In this document: positions 6,183 through 7,390 of the stretch, one piece after another
Position numbering within the stretch: position 1 is the stretch's first letter
How the letters are laid out: each line of letters begins with the position of its first letter
Origin: Pseudomonadota bacterium
GTDB taxonomy: Bacteria > Pseudomonadota > Gammaproteobacteria > Steroidobacterales > Steroidobacteraceae
Direction: 5' to 3'
Assembly: GCA_021850555.1 (NCBI GenBank)
Contig: JAJZLX010000530.1
Location: 1-7,390, forward strand
DNA length: 7,390 nucleotides
The notes under the pieces: model-generated
Database searches by the model: none
The model's input: only the letters and a program-made list of their open reading frames with translations
Told to the model about the DNA's origin: nothing
Translations under genes and position numbers: made by a program

Positions 6183-7097
6183 ATGCCAACGCCCTTCAAA
6201 TTCGGAGTTTCCCTCTACAGCTTCACGGACGACTTCAGCAGCGTCATGGGGCTGGAAGAATGCTTCGATCACGTGGCCGACACCGGCGCCACCGGAATCG
6301 AGATCCTGGCGGACACCCATGTCCTCGGCTACCCCGAACCGGGCACCGCCTGGCTCGACCGCTGGTTCGGCCTTCTGGAGCGCTATCGTCTGGAGCCGAC
6401 CAACCTGTGCTCCTGGGTGGACACCAAGCTGCGCCTCGGATCACCGCTCACCGTCGCAGAGGGCGCGGCCGAACTCGAGCGGGATCTGCGGCTTGCGGGA
6501 CGCCTCGGATTCAAATTCCTGCGGCCGAAATTCGGCGTCGTTTCCGCCGACCTCGACCCCGACCCCATCTGGCAGGGCGCGGTTGAGCGCGTGCTCGACC
6601 TGGCCGACAATCTCGGCGTCGTCATCTGCCCCGAGATCCATTCACCCACGCCCCTCGATCATCCCGTGGTCCACGGTTACATCGAGTTCATCGAGCGAAC
6701 TGGTACCAGGAACTTCGGCTTGTTGATCGACACGGGAATCTTCCAGAACCGTCCACTGCGCAGCTGGGTGCATGAGGTCCCCAAAGGGGACAGCGGCCTT
6801 GCGAAGATCCTGAACGGGATCGCCGTCAATCCGGACGAACTGCTCGGCATCGCCAAGTACATCGTGTTCGTCCAGGCCAAATTTCACCATATCGACGCTG
6901 ACCTGCGGGACGAGAACATACCCTGGGAAACCGTGCTCCCGGCGCTGAAGCGGGCCGGCTATTCGGGCTACCTTTCCTCCGAATACGAAGGCGTGCGCGA
7001 ACCCTGGGTGGCGATCGATCAGGTACGGCGTCAGCACGTGCTGCTGCGCAAGATCGAAGCGGAATACGACCGCGGACGAACGGGAAAACGCGCATGA
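6183..7097 (+). CDS. Sugar phosphate isomerase/epimerase-like TIM barrel; putative C-glycoside deglycosidase alpha subunit
   Basis: The 304-residue protein has the AP endonuclease 2 (xylose isomerase-like) TIM-barrel pattern: FKFGVSLYSFT (5-15) on strand 1, GATGIEI (35-41) on strand 2, LGFKFLRPKFG (108-118), and CPEIHSPTPL (149-158). Likely metal ligands are E151, D183 (LLIDTGIF), one of H235/H236 (AKFHHID) and E267 (LSSEYEG). The EIHSPTP and IDTGIF segments, and above all the DUF6379-type gene that overlaps its end, place it with the alpha subunits of C-glycoside deglycosidases (DgpB, DfgA, CarB). In those complexes a divalent metal and a His/Glu set help break the C-C bond of a 3-oxo-C-glycoside. 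ATG 6183 is preferred: homology begins just after it and the -10 of the promoter covers the alternative ATG at 6147. The ribosome site is weak (GGGAAA). An epimerase or isomerase on a free keto sugar is the main alternative. Confidence 0.82.
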   Translation: MPTPFKFGVSLYSFTDDFSSVMGLEECFDHVADTGATGIEILADTHVLGYPEPGTAWLDRWFGLLERYRLEPTNLCSWVDTKLRLGSPLTVAEGAAELERDLRLAGRLGFKFLRPKFGVVSADLDPDPIWQGAVERVLDLADNLGVVICPEIHSPTPLDHPVVHGYIEFIERTGTRNFGLLIDTGIFQNRPLRSWVHEVPKGDSGLAKILNGIAVNPDELLGIAKYIVFVQAKFHHIDADLRDENIPWETVLPALKRAGYSGYLSSEYEGVREPWVAIDQVRRQHVLLRKIEAEYDRGRTGKRA

Positions 7098-7390
7098 TGT
7101 TCGAACACCAGCTGATCCAGGCCACGGGATTTCGCAATCATGGCCCCGTCGGCGCGCGTGACGGATTCGAGATCCGACTGCGCGTGCCGAACTACCGGGG
7201 TATGCGCCTGTCGCTGCTCGACGGCATCGATGTGACCGTTGACGGGGAGTTTTTCAGCCACGAAATCACCCACCTGATACTCGGCGGCGTGACCTTCGAC
7301 CTCACCGCCATGCGGGCCGCCACAACGGTACGGTGGGCGATGGAGGAGCCGGCTTCGGTGCTGGCCCTCAAGCCGGGCGGTCTCGCCCCC
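7094..7390 (+). CDS. DUF6379-type protein, putative C-glycoside deglycosidase beta subunit, 3' end cut by window
   Basis: Ninety-nine codons are present from ATG 7094, which overlaps the previous stop as ATGA, indicating translational coupling and probably 1:1 synthesis. A second ATG follows at 7097. The sequence FEIRLRVPNYRGMRLSLLDG (25-44), IDVTVDGE (45-52), then a beta-rich GGVTFDLTAMRAATTVRW (64-81) and a terminal KPGGLAP (93-99) matches the DUF6379 / C-glycoside deglycosidase beta-subunit pattern (xYRGxxLSxxxxIxVxVDGE, later KPGGL). In the known complexes this small beta-sandwich protein packs on the TIM-barrel alpha subunit and helps complete the active site; it is not known to act alone. 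The remaining C-terminus lies outside the window. The family call rests on recalled motifs without a search, and substrate specificity is not predictable. Confidence 0.8.
   Translation, partial: MMFEHQLIQATGFRNHGPVGARDGFEIRLRVPNYRGMRLSLLDGIDVTVDGEFFSHEITHLILGGVTFDLTAMRAATTVRWAMEEPASVLALKPGGLAP

Noticed and set aside
1..7390. CRISPR arrays, tRNA or rRNA genes, toxin-antitoxin pairs
   Set aside because: No regularly spaced direct repeats, cloverleaf-like segments, rRNA-like stretches or small adjacent gene pairs of those families were seen on either strand.

Overview
GC-rich, densely coding DNA, most likely from a Gram-negative proteobacterium. Two genes carry lipobox signal peptides, one is a TraT-family outer-membrane lipoprotein, and the other is a Cys-Gly(n) lipoprotein with IPT/TIG domains and a beta-propeller, a type common in environmental gammaproteobacteria. 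The class cannot be fixed from this window and is an inference.

Left part (1-1141): the 5' two-thirds of a traT homologue on the minus strand, cut by the window edge. A gene-free stretch follows that holds an eroded IS3-family transposase remnant, also on the minus strand, with frameshifts and stops. Middle (1142-3904): one large minus-strand lipoprotein gene of 704 codons with a plausible promoter, then about 650 bases without a convincing gene that carry several small palindromes.

Right part (3905-7390): a catabolic cluster built round a divergent promoter at about 6119-6152. Leftward run a Gfo/Idh/MocA oxidoreductase and, after a 292-base gap that can fold into a branched structure, a phytanoyl-CoA-dioxygenase-type Fe(II)/2-oxoglutarate enzyme. 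Rightward run a TIM-barrel protein of the sugar phosphate isomerase/epimerase (AP endonuclease 2) superfamily and, overlapping it by ATGA, the start of a DUF6379-type protein. The last two families are the alpha and beta subunits of the bacterial C-glycoside deglycosidases (DgpB/DgpC, DfgA/DfgB, CarB/CarC). In the DgpABC system the partner that oxidises the sugar at C3 is a Gfo/Idh/MocA enzyme, as found here.

Working model (inference): the oxidoreductase makes a keto-glycoside, the alpha/beta pair cleaves the glycosidic carbon-carbon bond (or a related eliminable bond), and the dioxygenase hydroxylates the substrate or a product. The dioxygenase and the divergent layout are what make this locus different from the described systems.
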